64,000 nt of DNA from Aurantiacibacter sp. D1-12 (GCF_028858515.1 NZ_JAPJZJ010000003.1:247001-311000); one strand, 5' to 3'; shown: positions 15,943 to 23,930, counted from the first letter of the stretch. Translations and numbers: made by a program. Notes: generated from the letters alone by a model not told the origin.

Positions 15943-17274
15943 TCAGACGGCAGCGAGAGCCTGATCGAAGTCGGCGATCAGATCATCCGGGTCTTCGATG
16001 CCGATCGATACACGTACAAGATTGTCGGTAATGCCGAGCATCTTCTTGCGCTCATCCGGTACAGAGATGTGCGTCATGCTGAACGGGTGGCTGGCGAGAG
16101 TTTCGGTGCCGCCCAAGCTCACTGCCAGTTTAGCGACTTTCAGCGCGTCCAGGAAGCGATAGCTTTCTGGCTCTCCGCCCTTGATGAACAGCGAGAACGT
16201 TGAACCTGCACCCAGGCAGTGGCGATCATAGATATCCTGCTGGCGGGCATCCTCGATCATGCCGAGGTAGCCAAGGCCTTCAACCTTGGGGTGGCCCTTC
16301 AGGAAAGCGCAGACCTTCTCGGCATTCTCGCTCGCGCGCTGCATGCGCAGCTCTACCGTTTCAAGGCTGCGGAGCAGCATCCACGCGGTGTTGGGATCGG
16401 CAATGCCCCCCATCGTGTTGCGCATGGCACGGATCGCGTCGATCCACTTCTTGCCGCCGGTAATGCCGCCTGCGACCAAATCTGAATGGCCGCCGACATA
16501 TTTGGTGAGCGAATAGACCACCAGATCAGCGCCGTGCTCGAGCGGACGCTGCCAAAGTGGGCCGAGGAAGGTGTTATCGATTGCGATGGGACAACGCGCA
16601 GGGTCGAAATGCGCATCGCGTGCTTCTTTCACAGCCTGGATATCGACCAGCGCATTGGTAGGATTGCCCGGGCTTTCCAGATAGATCAGCGGCACTTCGC
16701 CGCCCTGTTCCTCTGCCTTGGCCTTGGCTGCCTTCATCACCTCATCCAGCTCTTCCGGAGAAGCGCCGGCAGGAAATGGAATATAGGTGACGCCATAGCG
16801 GGCCATGACTTTTGCAATGAAGCCTTCCGATGCGGCGTAAAGCGGACCCGAATGCACGATCACGTCGCCCGAATTGCAAGCGGCGAGGATCAGCACGGAG
16901 ATCGCGCTCATCCCGCTGGAGAAGCACAGTGCGTCCTCTGCGCCGTCCCAGATGGCGAGCCGGTCTTCGAGGATTTCCTGGTTCGGTCCGTTGAAGCGCG
17001 AATAGACGAGTCCGTCCTTCGGCCCTTCACGCATACCGGTCTGTTCTTCGAAATGACGCCGGCCCGCGGCGGCATTTTCAAACACGAAGGTGCTGGTAAG
17101 GAAGATGGGAACCTTGATCGAGTTTTCGGAAAGCGCCGGGTCATAGCCGTGCCCCATCATCAGCGTGGCCGGCTTCATTTTCCGACCACCGATCTCGGTG
17201 ACCTCGGGCTTGGGCTTCCGGCGCGGTGTGGGGGTATCGACCGCATTCATGGGGTCGTGCGTATTGTTGGCCAT
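15943..17274 (-). CDS. Cystathionine gamma-synthase family PLP enzyme
   Basis: 443-residue PLP-dependent Cys/Met metabolism enzyme. Visible motifs: YSRFNGPNQEILEDRLA (tetramer active-site Tyr/Arg), FSSGMSAISVLILA, the cofactor Asp in AIDNTFLGPLWQRPL, and the Schiff-base Lys in VVYSLTKYVGGHSDLVAGG. The C-terminal VSLGGTETLASHPFSMTH is typical. It has an N-terminal extension of about 35 polar residues with PRRKPKPEV. It could act as cystathionine gamma-synthase, O-succinylhomoserine sulfhydrylase or methionine gamma-lyase; sequence alone does not decide. ATG 17274 has a GGAAGGAG ribosome site that lies within a leader hairpin (17283-17310). Confidence 0.88.
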   Translation of the reverse strand: MANNTHDPMNAVDTPTPRRKPKPEVTEIGGRKMKPATLMMGHGYDPALSENSIKVPIFLTSTFVFENAAAGRRHFEEQTGMREGPKDGLVYSRFNGPNQEILEDRLAIWDGAEDALCFSSGMSAISVLILAACNSGDVIVHSGPLYAASEGFIAKVMARYGVTYIPFPAGASPEELDEVMKAAKAKAEEQGGEVPLIYLESPGNPTNALVDIQAVKEARDAHFDPARCPIAIDNTFLGPLWQRPLEHGADLVVYSLTKYVGGHSDLVAGGITGGKKWIDAIRAMRNTMGGIADPNTAWMLLRSLETVELRMQRASENAEKVCAFLKGHPKVEGLGYLGMIEDARQQDIYDRHCLGAGSTFSLFIKGGEPESYRFLDALKVAKLAVSLGGTETLASHPFSMTHISVPDERKKMLGITDNLVRVSIGIEDPDDLIADFDQALAAV

Positions 17275-17282
17275 AAGTGGCT

Positions 17283-17310
17283 CCTTCCTCGGGTCTCACC
17301 CCTAGGAAGG
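17283..17310 (-). promoter_or_regulatory. Leader hairpin sequestering the ribosome site of the trans-sulfuration gene
   Basis: On the minus strand CCTTCCT (17304-17310) pairs with AGGAAGG (17283-17289), and an inner GGGT/ACCC pair (17298-17301 with 17291-17294) closes a GAG-type loop. The right arm is the Shine-Dalgarno of the gene starting at 17274. Further upstream in the leader CGTTTCT and AGAAACG can form another stem. This looks like translational control; I do not recognise a known SAM riboswitch class. Confidence 0.5.
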
Positions 17311-17376
17311 CAGGGGCCAAAAATAGCCGCCAGGGCGCCCGTTTCTAACCTCCGCAGAAACGCTTCTCCGCCAACG

Positions 17377-17402
17377 GCGATAATCGATGGCGTGATTATC
17401 GC
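17377..17402. promoter_or_regulatory. 9-bp inverted repeat upstream of the trans-sulfuration gene
   Basis: GCGATAATC (17377-17385) and GATTATCGC (17394-17402) are perfect reverse complements with an 8-base spacer. No T-run adjoins either end, so an operator is more likely than a terminator. It lies about 100 bases upstream of the gene at 17274 and 38 bases past the stop of the symporter gene. Confidence 0.45.
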
Positions 17403-17439
17403 GATGCGTCATTCTTCGCAAGAGCCTGTACGGCGTCGA

Positions 17440-18894
17440 TCAACCAAGCAATGGCGCGATGGCAAAGACGACCGCCACGATCACGAAGACACCGACCACA
17501 TCGAGCGTGAGACCGGCTTTGATAAGGCGCGGAAGCGCGATCCTTCCGGTCGACCAGGCAATGGCGTTCGGCCCTGTTCCGGCTGGAAGCACGAAGCCCC
17601 AGCTTGCCGCGAGCGCCACGGGCATGGCGAGCAGAAGCACCGTCTCCGCATCGCCGCCAATCGCGACAGCCAGAGCAGCGACCACAGGCATGATGCCGCT
17701 TGCCGTCGCGACGTTGCTGGCGAACTCGGTAATCAGTACCACCATCGCCACCAGCGCGATGGCGATCAGGAACAGTGGCACTCCGGCGAGCGGCAGCAAC
17801 GCATTGCCCAGCCAGTCTGCCAACCCTGTCCGCATCATTGCCCCTGCCAGTGCGAGGCCACCGCCGAACATCAGCAACACGCCCCACGGCGCACGATCCG
17901 CCTCGTGCCATTCGAGCATTCGGCGACCCGTGCCATCCGGAAGTATGAACAAGGCGAGGCTTGCAGCAATGGCGATGGTGCCATCTGTCATCGCGCCTTC
18001 AGGCAAGTAGGGGGCTGCAAATCCGCGCAGCATCCAGGCGAGGAATGTCACCACGATCACCGGAACCAGTCGCCTTTCCGCGCTGCTCCATTCACCAGGG
18101 GGGTCAATCGCGGCACGCGCGGCAGGAATATCGAACGGGTGCGAGGAAATGCGCTGCACCTTGGCGATGATGAAGGCGGCGATGGGAATGCCGATCACAA
18201 CGATGGGCATGCCGAACATCGCCCACACGGCGAAGGTGATCTCCACACCTGAAATCTCGCGCAGCAGGTCTGCGCCAATGGCATTGGTAGGTGAGCCGAT
18301 GATTGTTCCAAGTCCGCCGATGCTCGCGGCGAAAGCGAGACCCATAGGTAGTGCGCCGAAGAGGCCTTCTTGTTGGCCTGCCGCCTCGCTACTTGAGGCC
18401 GGTTGTTTTCCTTCCAGTGTCGAGCCTCCAGCCAGCACCGCAAGAGCCATCGGCATCATGATCAGCGCGGTCGAGGTGTTGGAAATGATGTTGGAGAGGG
18501 TCGCCGCTGCCACCATGAAGCCAAGCAGCAGGCCAAATTCCCCTCCACGCCCGCCGATCCGGTCGAGGATCCATGCGGCAAGGCGCTTGTGCAGCCCTGT
18601 GCGTTCGATAGCGAGCGCAAGGAAAGCTCCGCCCAGCAGCAGGAAGATGATCGGGGAGTAGTAATCGCCCGCCACTTCGCGCGCGCTTCCGCCGCCAAAG
18701 AATGGTGCGATGATAAAGGGCAGCAGACCGGTGACCGGCAGCGGCACTGCCTGCGTCATCCACCAGGTTGCCATCCACGCGACAAGGCCGGCGGCGTTCC
18801 ATGCAGGAGCTTCCATCCCGGCCGGAGCGGGCAACAGGATGGTCAGCGCAAAAAGTGCCGGGCCAAGCCAAAAGCCGATACGTGTGGCTGCCAT
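17440..18894 (-). CDS. DASS family sodium:dicarboxylate/anion symporter
   Basis: 484-residue inner-membrane transporter of the divalent anion:sodium symporter (SLC13/CitT) family. Hydrophobic segments fill the length. The two family signatures are visible: SNIISNTSTALIMMPMALAV in the first repeat (the SNT motif) and, in the second, ITEFASNVATASGIMPVVA, with ASWGFVLPAGTGPNAIAWSTG near the C-terminus. Substrates in the family are C4-dicarboxylates, citrate or sulfate; which one applies here is not visible. Divergent from the VOC gene across 67 bases. Confidence 0.9.
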   Translation of the reverse strand: MAATRIGFWLGPALFALTILLPAPAGMEAPAWNAAGLVAWMATWWMTQAVPLPVTGLLPFIIAPFFGGGSAREVAGDYYSPIIFLLLGGAFLALAIERTGLHKRLAAWILDRIGGRGGEFGLLLGFMVAAATLSNIISNTSTALIMMPMALAVLAGGSTLEGKQPASSSEAAGQQEGLFGALPMGLAFAASIGGLGTIIGSPTNAIGADLLREISGVEITFAVWAMFGMPIVVIGIPIAAFIIAKVQRISSHPFDIPAARAAIDPPGEWSSAERRLVPVIVVTFLAWMLRGFAAPYLPEGAMTDGTIAIAASLALFILPDGTGRRMLEWHEADRAPWGVLLMFGGGLALAGAMMRTGLADWLGNALLPLAGVPLFLIAIALVAMVVLITEFASNVATASGIMPVVAALAVAIGGDAETVLLLAMPVALAASWGFVLPAGTGPNAIAWSTGRIALPRLIKAGLTLDVVGVFVIVAVVFAIAPLLG

Positions 18895-18961
18895 ATTTCC
18901 CCTCGCGTCCTCTCTGGGCTAGGGTTCTATCTGGATGTGAGAATTGGGCAAGGAGGTGCGC

Positions 18962-19339
18962 ATGGCAGAGGGCAAGGTTCTGGGGATTGGCGGATTGTTT
19001 ATCCGGTCAAAGGACCCGGCGAAACTGTCTGCATGGTATCGTGATCACCTGGGCATCGCGGCGACCGAGAGCGGCCAGCCCACGCCCGATGGCGAATGGG
19101 TATGGATGCAGGACGCCGGACCAACCGTCTTCGCCGGGTTCAAGGCGGATACCGACTATTGGCAGAGCGAACGGCAAGTGATGCTCAACCTGCGTGTCGA
19201 GGGGCTCGAAGCTTTGCTCGAGCGGCTGGCCGATGCGGGTGTCGAACACACGCACCGCGAGGGCATGGAAGGCGTTGGCGAATTTGCGAGGATCGAAGAC
19301 TGCGAGGGCAATCCCATCGAGTTGTGGGAGCCTGCATAG
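18962..19339 (+). CDS. VOC superfamily (glyoxalase-like) protein
   Basis: 125 residues with the paired beta-alpha-beta-beta-beta module of the vicinal oxygen chelate fold: GIGGLFIRSKDPAKLSAWYRDHLGI at the start and ARIEDCEGNPIELWEPA at the end, the last holding the usual metal-ligand Glu. Substrate unknown; members include glyoxalase I and small-molecule resistance enzymes. ATG 18962 has a perfect AAGGAGG ribosome site 5 bases upstream. Followed by the PPi-phosphofructokinase gene after 46 bases. Confidence 0.88.
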   Translation: MAEGKVLGIGGLFIRSKDPAKLSAWYRDHLGIAATESGQPTPDGEWVWMQDAGPTVFAGFKADTDYWQSERQVMLNLRVEGLEALLERLADAGVEHTHREGMEGVGEFARIEDCEGNPIELWEPA

Positions 19340-19385
19340 CTATTCACTCTAGCGCGCTGCGTCGTCGCTTGGCACAACACCGCGC

Positions 19386-20585
19386 ATGGCTGTCAAAACC
19401 GTTGCAATGCTCACCGCAGGGGGTCTCGCGCCCTGTCTTTCCTCCGCCGTTGGCGGGCTGATCGAACGCTATACCGAGGTCGCGCCGGAAATCCGGCTGA
19501 TTGCTTATCGCAATGGCTATGCGGGGTTGTTGACGGGTGATTATGTCGAGGTGCCGGACCGCGTTCGTAAGACTGCCGGGCGCCTCCATGCCTTTGGTGG
19601 TAGTCCCATCGGCAACAGCCGGGTCAAGCTCACCAATGTCGATGACTGCGTAAAGCGCGGGCTGGTGAAGCCGGGCGAGAACCCGCTCAAGGTCGCCGCC
19701 GAGCAACTGACGCGCGATGGTGTGGACGTGCTACACACCATCGGCGGGGACGACACCAATACGGCGGCGGCAGACCTTGCTGCTTACCTGAAAGCCAACG
19801 GATATGACCTGACCGTGGTTGGCCTGCCCAAAACCATCGACAACGATGTGATACCGATCAAGCAGTCACTCGGTGCTTACACGGCGGCAGAGCAAGGCGC
19901 GGTCTACGCCCGCAACATTATCGCCGAACACTCGGCCAATCCGCGCATGCTGATCGTGCACGAGGTGATGGGGCGCCACTGCGGCTGGCTGACCGCGGCG
20001 ACGGGCTATGCGCACCATTCATGGGTAAAAAGCGCACCCTTTGCCGAATGGCCAGAAAACGCTGCTGCGCGTTGGGACGTGCACGGCGTCTACGTCCCCG
20101 AACGCCCCATCGACATCGCTGCCGAGGCCGAGCGTCTCAAAGCCGTGATGGACGAAAACGACGGCGTGAACCTGTTCGTGTCCGAAGGCGCGGGGGTCGA
20201 GGAAATCGTCGCCGCGATGGAAGCTGCTGGCGAAGACGTGCCGCGCGATGCCTTCGGCCATGTGAAGCTCGACAAGGTGAACCCTGGCCAGTGGTTTGCC
20301 GAGAAGATCGCCAGCGAAGTGGGCGCCGAAAAAGTGCTGGTGCAGAAGAGCGGATACTTCTCACGATCGGCCCCGGCGAACGAAGCTGACTTGGCGCTCA
20401 TCAAGGCCTGCACCAACCTTGCCGTCAGCGCAGCCCTGCGCGGCGAGTCCGGCGTAGTGGGGCAGGATGAAGAGCGCGGCGACGAACTGCGCGCCATCGA
20501 ATTCGAGCGGATCAAGGGCGGCAAGCACTTTGATCCGGGTCAGGAATGGTTCGTCGAACTGCTGCGCGATCTGGGGCAGGGTTAG
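19386..20585 (+). CDS. pfp: Pyrophosphate-dependent 6-phosphofructokinase
   Basis: 399 residues. Phosphorylates fructose 6-phosphate with pyrophosphate in a reversible step of glycolysis/gluconeogenesis. The family signature is present: MLTAGGLAPCLSSAVGG at the N-terminus, IGGDDTNTAA at residues 119-128, where the Asp at the GGDD second position marks PPi use instead of ATP (which has GGDG), and the catalytic LPKTIDNDV at 147-155, plus VMGRHCGWL. Convergent with a lipoprotein gene 5 bases away. Sphingomonads usually rely on the Entner-Doudoroff route, so this enzyme may serve gluconeogenesis. Confidence 0.93.
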   Translation: MAVKTVAMLTAGGLAPCLSSAVGGLIERYTEVAPEIRLIAYRNGYAGLLTGDYVEVPDRVRKTAGRLHAFGGSPIGNSRVKLTNVDDCVKRGLVKPGENPLKVAAEQLTRDGVDVLHTIGGDDTNTAAADLAAYLKANGYDLTVVGLPKTIDNDVIPIKQSLGAYTAAEQGAVYARNIIAEHSANPRMLIVHEVMGRHCGWLTAATGYAHHSWVKSAPFAEWPENAAARWDVHGVYVPERPIDIAAEAERLKAVMDENDGVNLFVSEGAGVEEIVAAMEAAGEDVPRDAFGHVKLDKVNPGQWFAEKIASEVGAEKVLVQKSGYFSRSAPANEADLALIKACTNLAVSAALRGESGVVGQDEERGDELRAIEFERIKGGKHFDPGQEWFVELLRDLGQG

Positions 20586-20590
20586 CGCGT

Positions 20591-21133
20591 CTATTCTGTG
20601 CGCGGTACGCAGGCTGAGCGCGTTTCCCAAGTGACGTGGAACCAGTCATGCGCGATGCCATCTGACAGGTCTCGGAACACAAAAGCGAATTCTTGGCCTT
20701 GCACGCTTTGAAAAGCGCCCTCGCGCAGCAAGGTGAAATCACAGATAGCGCTAGTTTGATCGTCACCGGTAAACCGGCAGCTGGCGCTGTCAACGGCGAG
20801 CTCTGGCGTTACGAAGTCAGCAAATTCGTCGTCATACGGATGGTCGGGGTCGTACACGACCTCACCTTCTTCAAAGGCGCACGCGCGAGCAATTGCTGCG
20901 GGCGTTATCTGTTCGCAAGCACGCACGCGGTCACCGCTACTGGCGCGACGGTAACGACCGTTCTCATCAGTCTGATGAATTGCGGACAAACCACATTGTG
21001 GTGCCCTGGGCACCACTTCGCCGTCCACGATCTGGACGGGTGAGATCAAGAGCGGAATGTTATCCGAGTGCTCGGCAGCACAGCCTGCCAGAGAAGCAAG
21101 GAGGAGGAGCGGCGGCAGCGTTTTCGCTTTCAT
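20591..21133 (-). CDS. Small lipoprotein of unknown function
   Basis: 180 residues with a signal peptide ending in a lipobox (LASLAGC, Cys18). The mature part has several cysteines (PQCGLSA, VRACEQI, RACAFEE, ASCRFTG, AICDFTL, SACVPR), an even count suggestive of disulfides in the envelope. No family recognised. It follows infC on the same strand after 24 bases and so may be read through from infC. Confidence 0.6.
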   Translation of the reverse strand: MKAKTLPPLLLLASLAGCAAEHSDNIPLLISPVQIVDGEVVPRAPQCGLSAIHQTDENGRYRRASSGDRVRACEQITPAAIARACAFEEGEVVYDPDHPYDDEFADFVTPELAVDSASCRFTGDDQTSAICDFTLLREGAFQSVQGQEFAFVFRDLSDGIAHDWFHVTWETRSACVPRTE

Positions 21134-21157
21134 CGCATCCTCCCCTTCGCAATCCTC

Positions 21158-21700
21158 TTACTTCGGTGCGAGCACCATCAGCATCTGGCGGCCTTCGAGG
21201 CGAGGGAAGGCTTCGACCTTGGCGATTTCCGCCACGTCGTCCTGCACGCGCTTGAGCAGATCCATGCCCAGGTGCTGGTGTGCCATTTCACGTCCGCGAA
21301 AGCGCAGGGTGACCTTCACCTTATCGCCATTGTCGATGAACTTGTTCACGTTGCGCATCTTCACATCGTAATCGTGCGTGTCGATGTTCGGGCGCATCTT
21401 CACTTCCTTGATGTCCTGCGTCTTCTGCGTCTTGCGCGCGGCGTTCGCCTTCTTCTGCGCTTCGTAGCGGTACTTGCCGACATCGAGGAATTTGCACACC
21501 GGCGGGTTCGCATTGGGCGAAACCTCGACGAGATTCAGGCCCTTGTCTGCGGCCTGCTCGATCGCCTCTTCGGTGTACATAACGCCGAGATTCTCGCCTT
21601 CGTCATCGATGACGCGGACCTTCTCGGACTGGATAAACTGGTCATATTTCGGGCCGGATTTGACCGGCGGTGCCATATTGCGGCGGGGTGGACGTGGTAT
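21158..21700 (-). CDS. infC: Translation initiation factor IF-3, apparent AUA start
   Basis: Binds the 30S subunit, prevents premature 50S joining and proofreads start codons. Both domains are present: the N-terminal domain (SEKVRVIDDEGENLGVMYTEEA), the KANAARKTQKTQD helical linker and the C-terminal domain (IKEVKMRPNIDTHDYDVK ... VTLRFRGREMAHQHLG). An ATG at 21676 gives 172 residues but has no ribosome site. The only Shine-Dalgarno, CAGGAG, lies 7 bases before an in-frame ATA at 21698-21700, which would add eight residues (M-PRPPRRN) similar to the basic N-terminal extension of other alphaproteobacterial IF-3. IF-3 genes often use rare start codons for autoregulation. The usual rpmI-rplT partners do not follow; a lipoprotein gene does. 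Confidence 0.9.
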   Translation of the reverse strand: MPRPPRRNMAPPVKSGPKYDQFIQSEKVRVIDDEGENLGVMYTEEAIEQAADKGLNLVEVSPNANPPVCKFLDVGKYRYEAQKKANAARKTQKTQDIKEVKMRPNIDTHDYDVKMRNVNKFIDNGDKVKVTLRFRGREMAHQHLGMDLLKRVQDDVAEIAKVEAFPRLEGRQMLMVLAPK

Positions 21701-21707
21701 GTTGCTG

Positions 21708-21712
21708 CTCCT
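21708..21712 (-). promoter_or_regulatory. Ribosome-binding site deciding the infC start
   Basis: AGGAG on the minus strand, 7 bases before ATA 21698-21700 and 31 bases before the first ATG (21676). Spacing fits the ATA only. Confidence 0.7.
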
Positions 21713-21767
21713 GTAGCGATTTGATTCTGGGGTCTATGTAAGGACTAACGCCCGCAAACGCTAGTAA

Positions 21768-22484
21768 TTACGCTGCTTCACGCCACAAGGGGAAACGAGC
21801 GAGCTTTTTGCCCGCCGGAACCAGTGCATCGACCGCGCTGGCGGGCTGCAGCGCTTTGAGGATAGCCGGATCGGCCGCGTTCATCCCACCGGTGAGTGCT
21901 CCGAAGGCGGGAAGGATCATGCGTCCGGCACCGTCTTTGCGCGACGAAACCACGGCGCAGGCGCGGCGAATGCGGCGTTTGCGGATCTCGACTTGAACCT
22001 TCGGGTGGAAGTGCCCGGAAAGCTCGGGCCGCGTCTCTCCCGGTTTGGCGATATGGCGGAGGACCGTTCCGCCGACCTCCAGTTCCTCGACCACGGTGCC
22101 GCCGCTCTTTGTTTCCATCGCCGGATCGTGGTTGCCGGTGATCCACACCCAGTCGACGGCTCGGGTGAGGGCGCTCAGCATCCCCGCTGCATGCTCCTCC
22201 AGCCGCTGCGATCCGTCTGAATCGTGGAAATTGTCGCCCAGCGTGTAAAGCCGCCGCGCGCCGGTAATGCGGATAGCATCGGCCACCCGCTCCAGCGTTT
22301 CGCGGCTGTCATAAGGCGGCAGCATCTGCCCGTGGCGGGCATAGAAGCTCGCTTTCTCGAGGTGCAGGTCTGCCACCAGCAGCGCATTCTCGCGCGGCCA
22401 GAACATTGCCCGCGCACCGCCCTGCTGCGGCACGAGCACGAACTCGTCATCGCAAAACGGGAAGGCGAACGAAACGGGAACCAT
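21768..22484 (-). CDS. PdeM-like metallophosphoesterase (ligase-associated DNA damage response endonuclease family)
   Basis: 238 residues from ATG 22484. Calcineurin-like phosphoesterase with all motif blocks: LLVADLHLEKASFYA, YTLGDNFHDSDG, VWITGNHDPAM and LSGHFHPKVQ. The arrangement and the FWPRENALLVADLHLEK start match the PdeM family, which in many bacteria is encoded with an ATP-dependent DNA ligase and Lhr helicase; neither is present nearby. A longer frame back to 22565 exists but begins with residues unlike the family. Divergent from hemF. Confidence 0.8.
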   Translation of the reverse strand: MVPVSFAFPFCDDEFVLVPQQGGARAMFWPRENALLVADLHLEKASFYARHGQMLPPYDSRETLERVADAIRITGARRLYTLGDNFHDSDGSQRLEEHAAGMLSALTRAVDWVWITGNHDPAMETKSGGTVVEELEVGGTVLRHIAKPGETRPELSGHFHPKVQVEIRKRRIRRACAVVSSRKDGAGRMILPAFGALTGGMNAADPAILKALQPASAVDALVPAGKKLARFPLWREAA

Positions 22485-22599
22485 AAGTGTCACTTGCCGC
22501 CTGCCCACGCGTTTGGCAAGTGTGGCCGCAAGGATTTTGATCTCGTGCATAGCGGGATTGGGCACGAGCGGTCATCGCGCGCGCCGAAGGAGTATTTTC

Positions 22600-23457
22600 A
22601 TGAGTGATTTGAGCAAGCAGACCCAGGCTGCCCGCACGTGGTTCGAAAGTCTGCGGGACCGCATCTGTGCCGAATTCGAAGCGATCGAGCGCGAGGCCGG
22701 ATCGGACGCGAGCTTTGAATACAAACAGTGGGATCGCGACACAGGCGATGGCTCCGATGGCGGCGGCGGCACGCAGGGCCTGATGAAGGGCAAGGTGTTC
22801 GAAAAGGTCGGTGTCAACGTCTCGACCGTCTCGGGCGCGTTTAGTCCGCAGTTTGCCGATCAGATCAATGGCGCGAGTGCGGAGCAGCCCGAATTCACCG
22901 CCACTGGCATTTCGCTCGTCGCGCACATGCGCAACCCGCACGTGCCCAACGTGCATATGAATACGCGTTTCCTGACGACGCAGGCCGCATGGTTCGGCGG
23001 CGGGGCGGACCTCAATCCTGCGCTCCCCTATGACGATGACACCAAGCGATTTCATGCCCGCCTGCGCGCGGCATGCTCGGCGCACAATCCGACCTATTAC
23101 GACAAGTTCAAGAAGTGGGCGGACGACTATTTCTTCATCCCGCACCGCAATGTCCACCGCGGCGTGGGCGGAATTTTCTACGACCACCTCGAATGCGATG
23201 ACGACCCGTCATTCGACCGCAATTTCGCTTTCACAAAGGACGTGGGCGAGGCCTTCCTCGACGTGTACCCGCAACTGGTGCGTAGTCGGATGAAGACCGA
23301 ATGGACCGACGAAGAGAAGCTCCAGCAACTCGAATGGCGCGGTCGCTATGCTGAGTTCAACCTCGTTTACGACCGCGGCACCCTGTTCGGCCTTAAGACC
23401 GGCGGCAATATCGACGCCATCCTGATGAGCCTCCCGCCCGAGGCAGTTTGGAGTTGA
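22600..23457 (+). CDS. hemF: Oxygen-dependent coproporphyrinogen III oxidase
   Basis: Converts coproporphyrinogen III to protoporphyrinogen IX with O2 in haem biosynthesis. The 285-residue protein contains the family signatures VHMNTRFLTTQAAWFGGGADLNP (about residues 106-128), FIPHRNVHRGVGGIFYDHLE, and the C-terminal YAEFNLVYDRGTLFGLKTGGN with RTGG-type active-site region. ATG 22600 follows AAGGAG at 8 bases. Its end overlaps the next membrane-protein gene. It suits aerobic growth; no hemN is seen near the cbb3 cluster. Confidence 0.96.
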   Translation: MSDLSKQTQAARTWFESLRDRICAEFEAIEREAGSDASFEYKQWDRDTGDGSDGGGGTQGLMKGKVFEKVGVNVSTVSGAFSPQFADQINGASAEQPEFTATGISLVAHMRNPHVPNVHMNTRFLTTQAAWFGGGADLNPALPYDDDTKRFHARLRAACSAHNPTYYDKFKKWADDYFFIPHRNVHRGVGGIFYDHLECDDDPSFDRNFAFTKDVGEAFLDVYPQLVRSRMKTEWTDEEKLQQLEWRGRYAEFNLVYDRGTLFGLKTGGNIDAILMSLPPEAVWS

Positions 23458-23930
23458 TAAAGATCCAAACTGTCAAGGAATGGTGCGGCACCATTCTAAT
23501 GTCGGCTTTCAGCGGAAGTCTGATTGTCGCTCTACTCTACGTCGCCGCCCTCTTCACCGGAGGCATGGCACTTGGGGCGGAGTTGCAGCCGCGAATCTTG
23601 GGCGAAATCTATATTCTGACAATTGTTCTTCTAGTCGGATACGGAATGTTGTGCGCCGTGCCGATCCTCGCCATTCTCGGCATTCCCGCGACATTACTTT
23701 TGCGCCGCTATGTCCGGAAATGGTGGTTCTTTGTCGCGGCAGCTTTAGCAGGTGGCACAATGGGGGCGCTGGTGAGCGTTCCTCTATCGGCCATTGCGTT
23801 GTCCGATCCAATCTATTGGGATTTGTTCAACGCCGGGTTCCTTGGCGGACCGATTGGCGTCTCTATTGGACTTTCTTGGGCATGGTTTGCGGGCCAAGTG
23901 GTCGAGAACGCCCGTTACTCAGGCGCGTAA
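23448..23930 (+). CDS. Four-helix membrane protein of unknown function
   Basis: 160 residues from a TTG at 23448 that overlaps the end of hemF by 10 bases; a second TTG at 23454 or ATG at 23499 are alternatives. Four hydrophobic segments at about residues 16-38, 53-85, 92-117 and 127-148. No family recognised. Base usage (more A/T at third positions) seems less biased than hemF, which suggests a weakly conserved or acquired gene. Convergent with the GH16 gene, which it overlaps by 16 bases. Confidence 0.5.
   Translation: MELIKIQTVKEWCGTILMSAFSGSLIVALLYVAALFTGGMALGAELQPRILGEIYILTIVLLVGYGMLCAVPILAILGIPATLLLRRYVRKWWFFVAAALAGGTMGALVSVPLSAIALSDPIYWDLFNAGFLGGPIGVSIGLSWAWFAGQVVENARYSGA

Noticed and set aside
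17275-17439. SAM-II or SAM/SAH riboswitch before the trans-sulfuration gene
   Set aside because: Stems exist, but none of the conserved pseudoknot core sequences I know could be matched; reported only as a structured leader.
16486-18252. 588-codon plus-strand open frame across the trans-sulfuration and symporter genes
   Set aside because: It lies antisense to two well-supported genes; its translation is rich in Arg, His and Gly and has no recognisable domain, as expected of a G+C-rich shadow frame.
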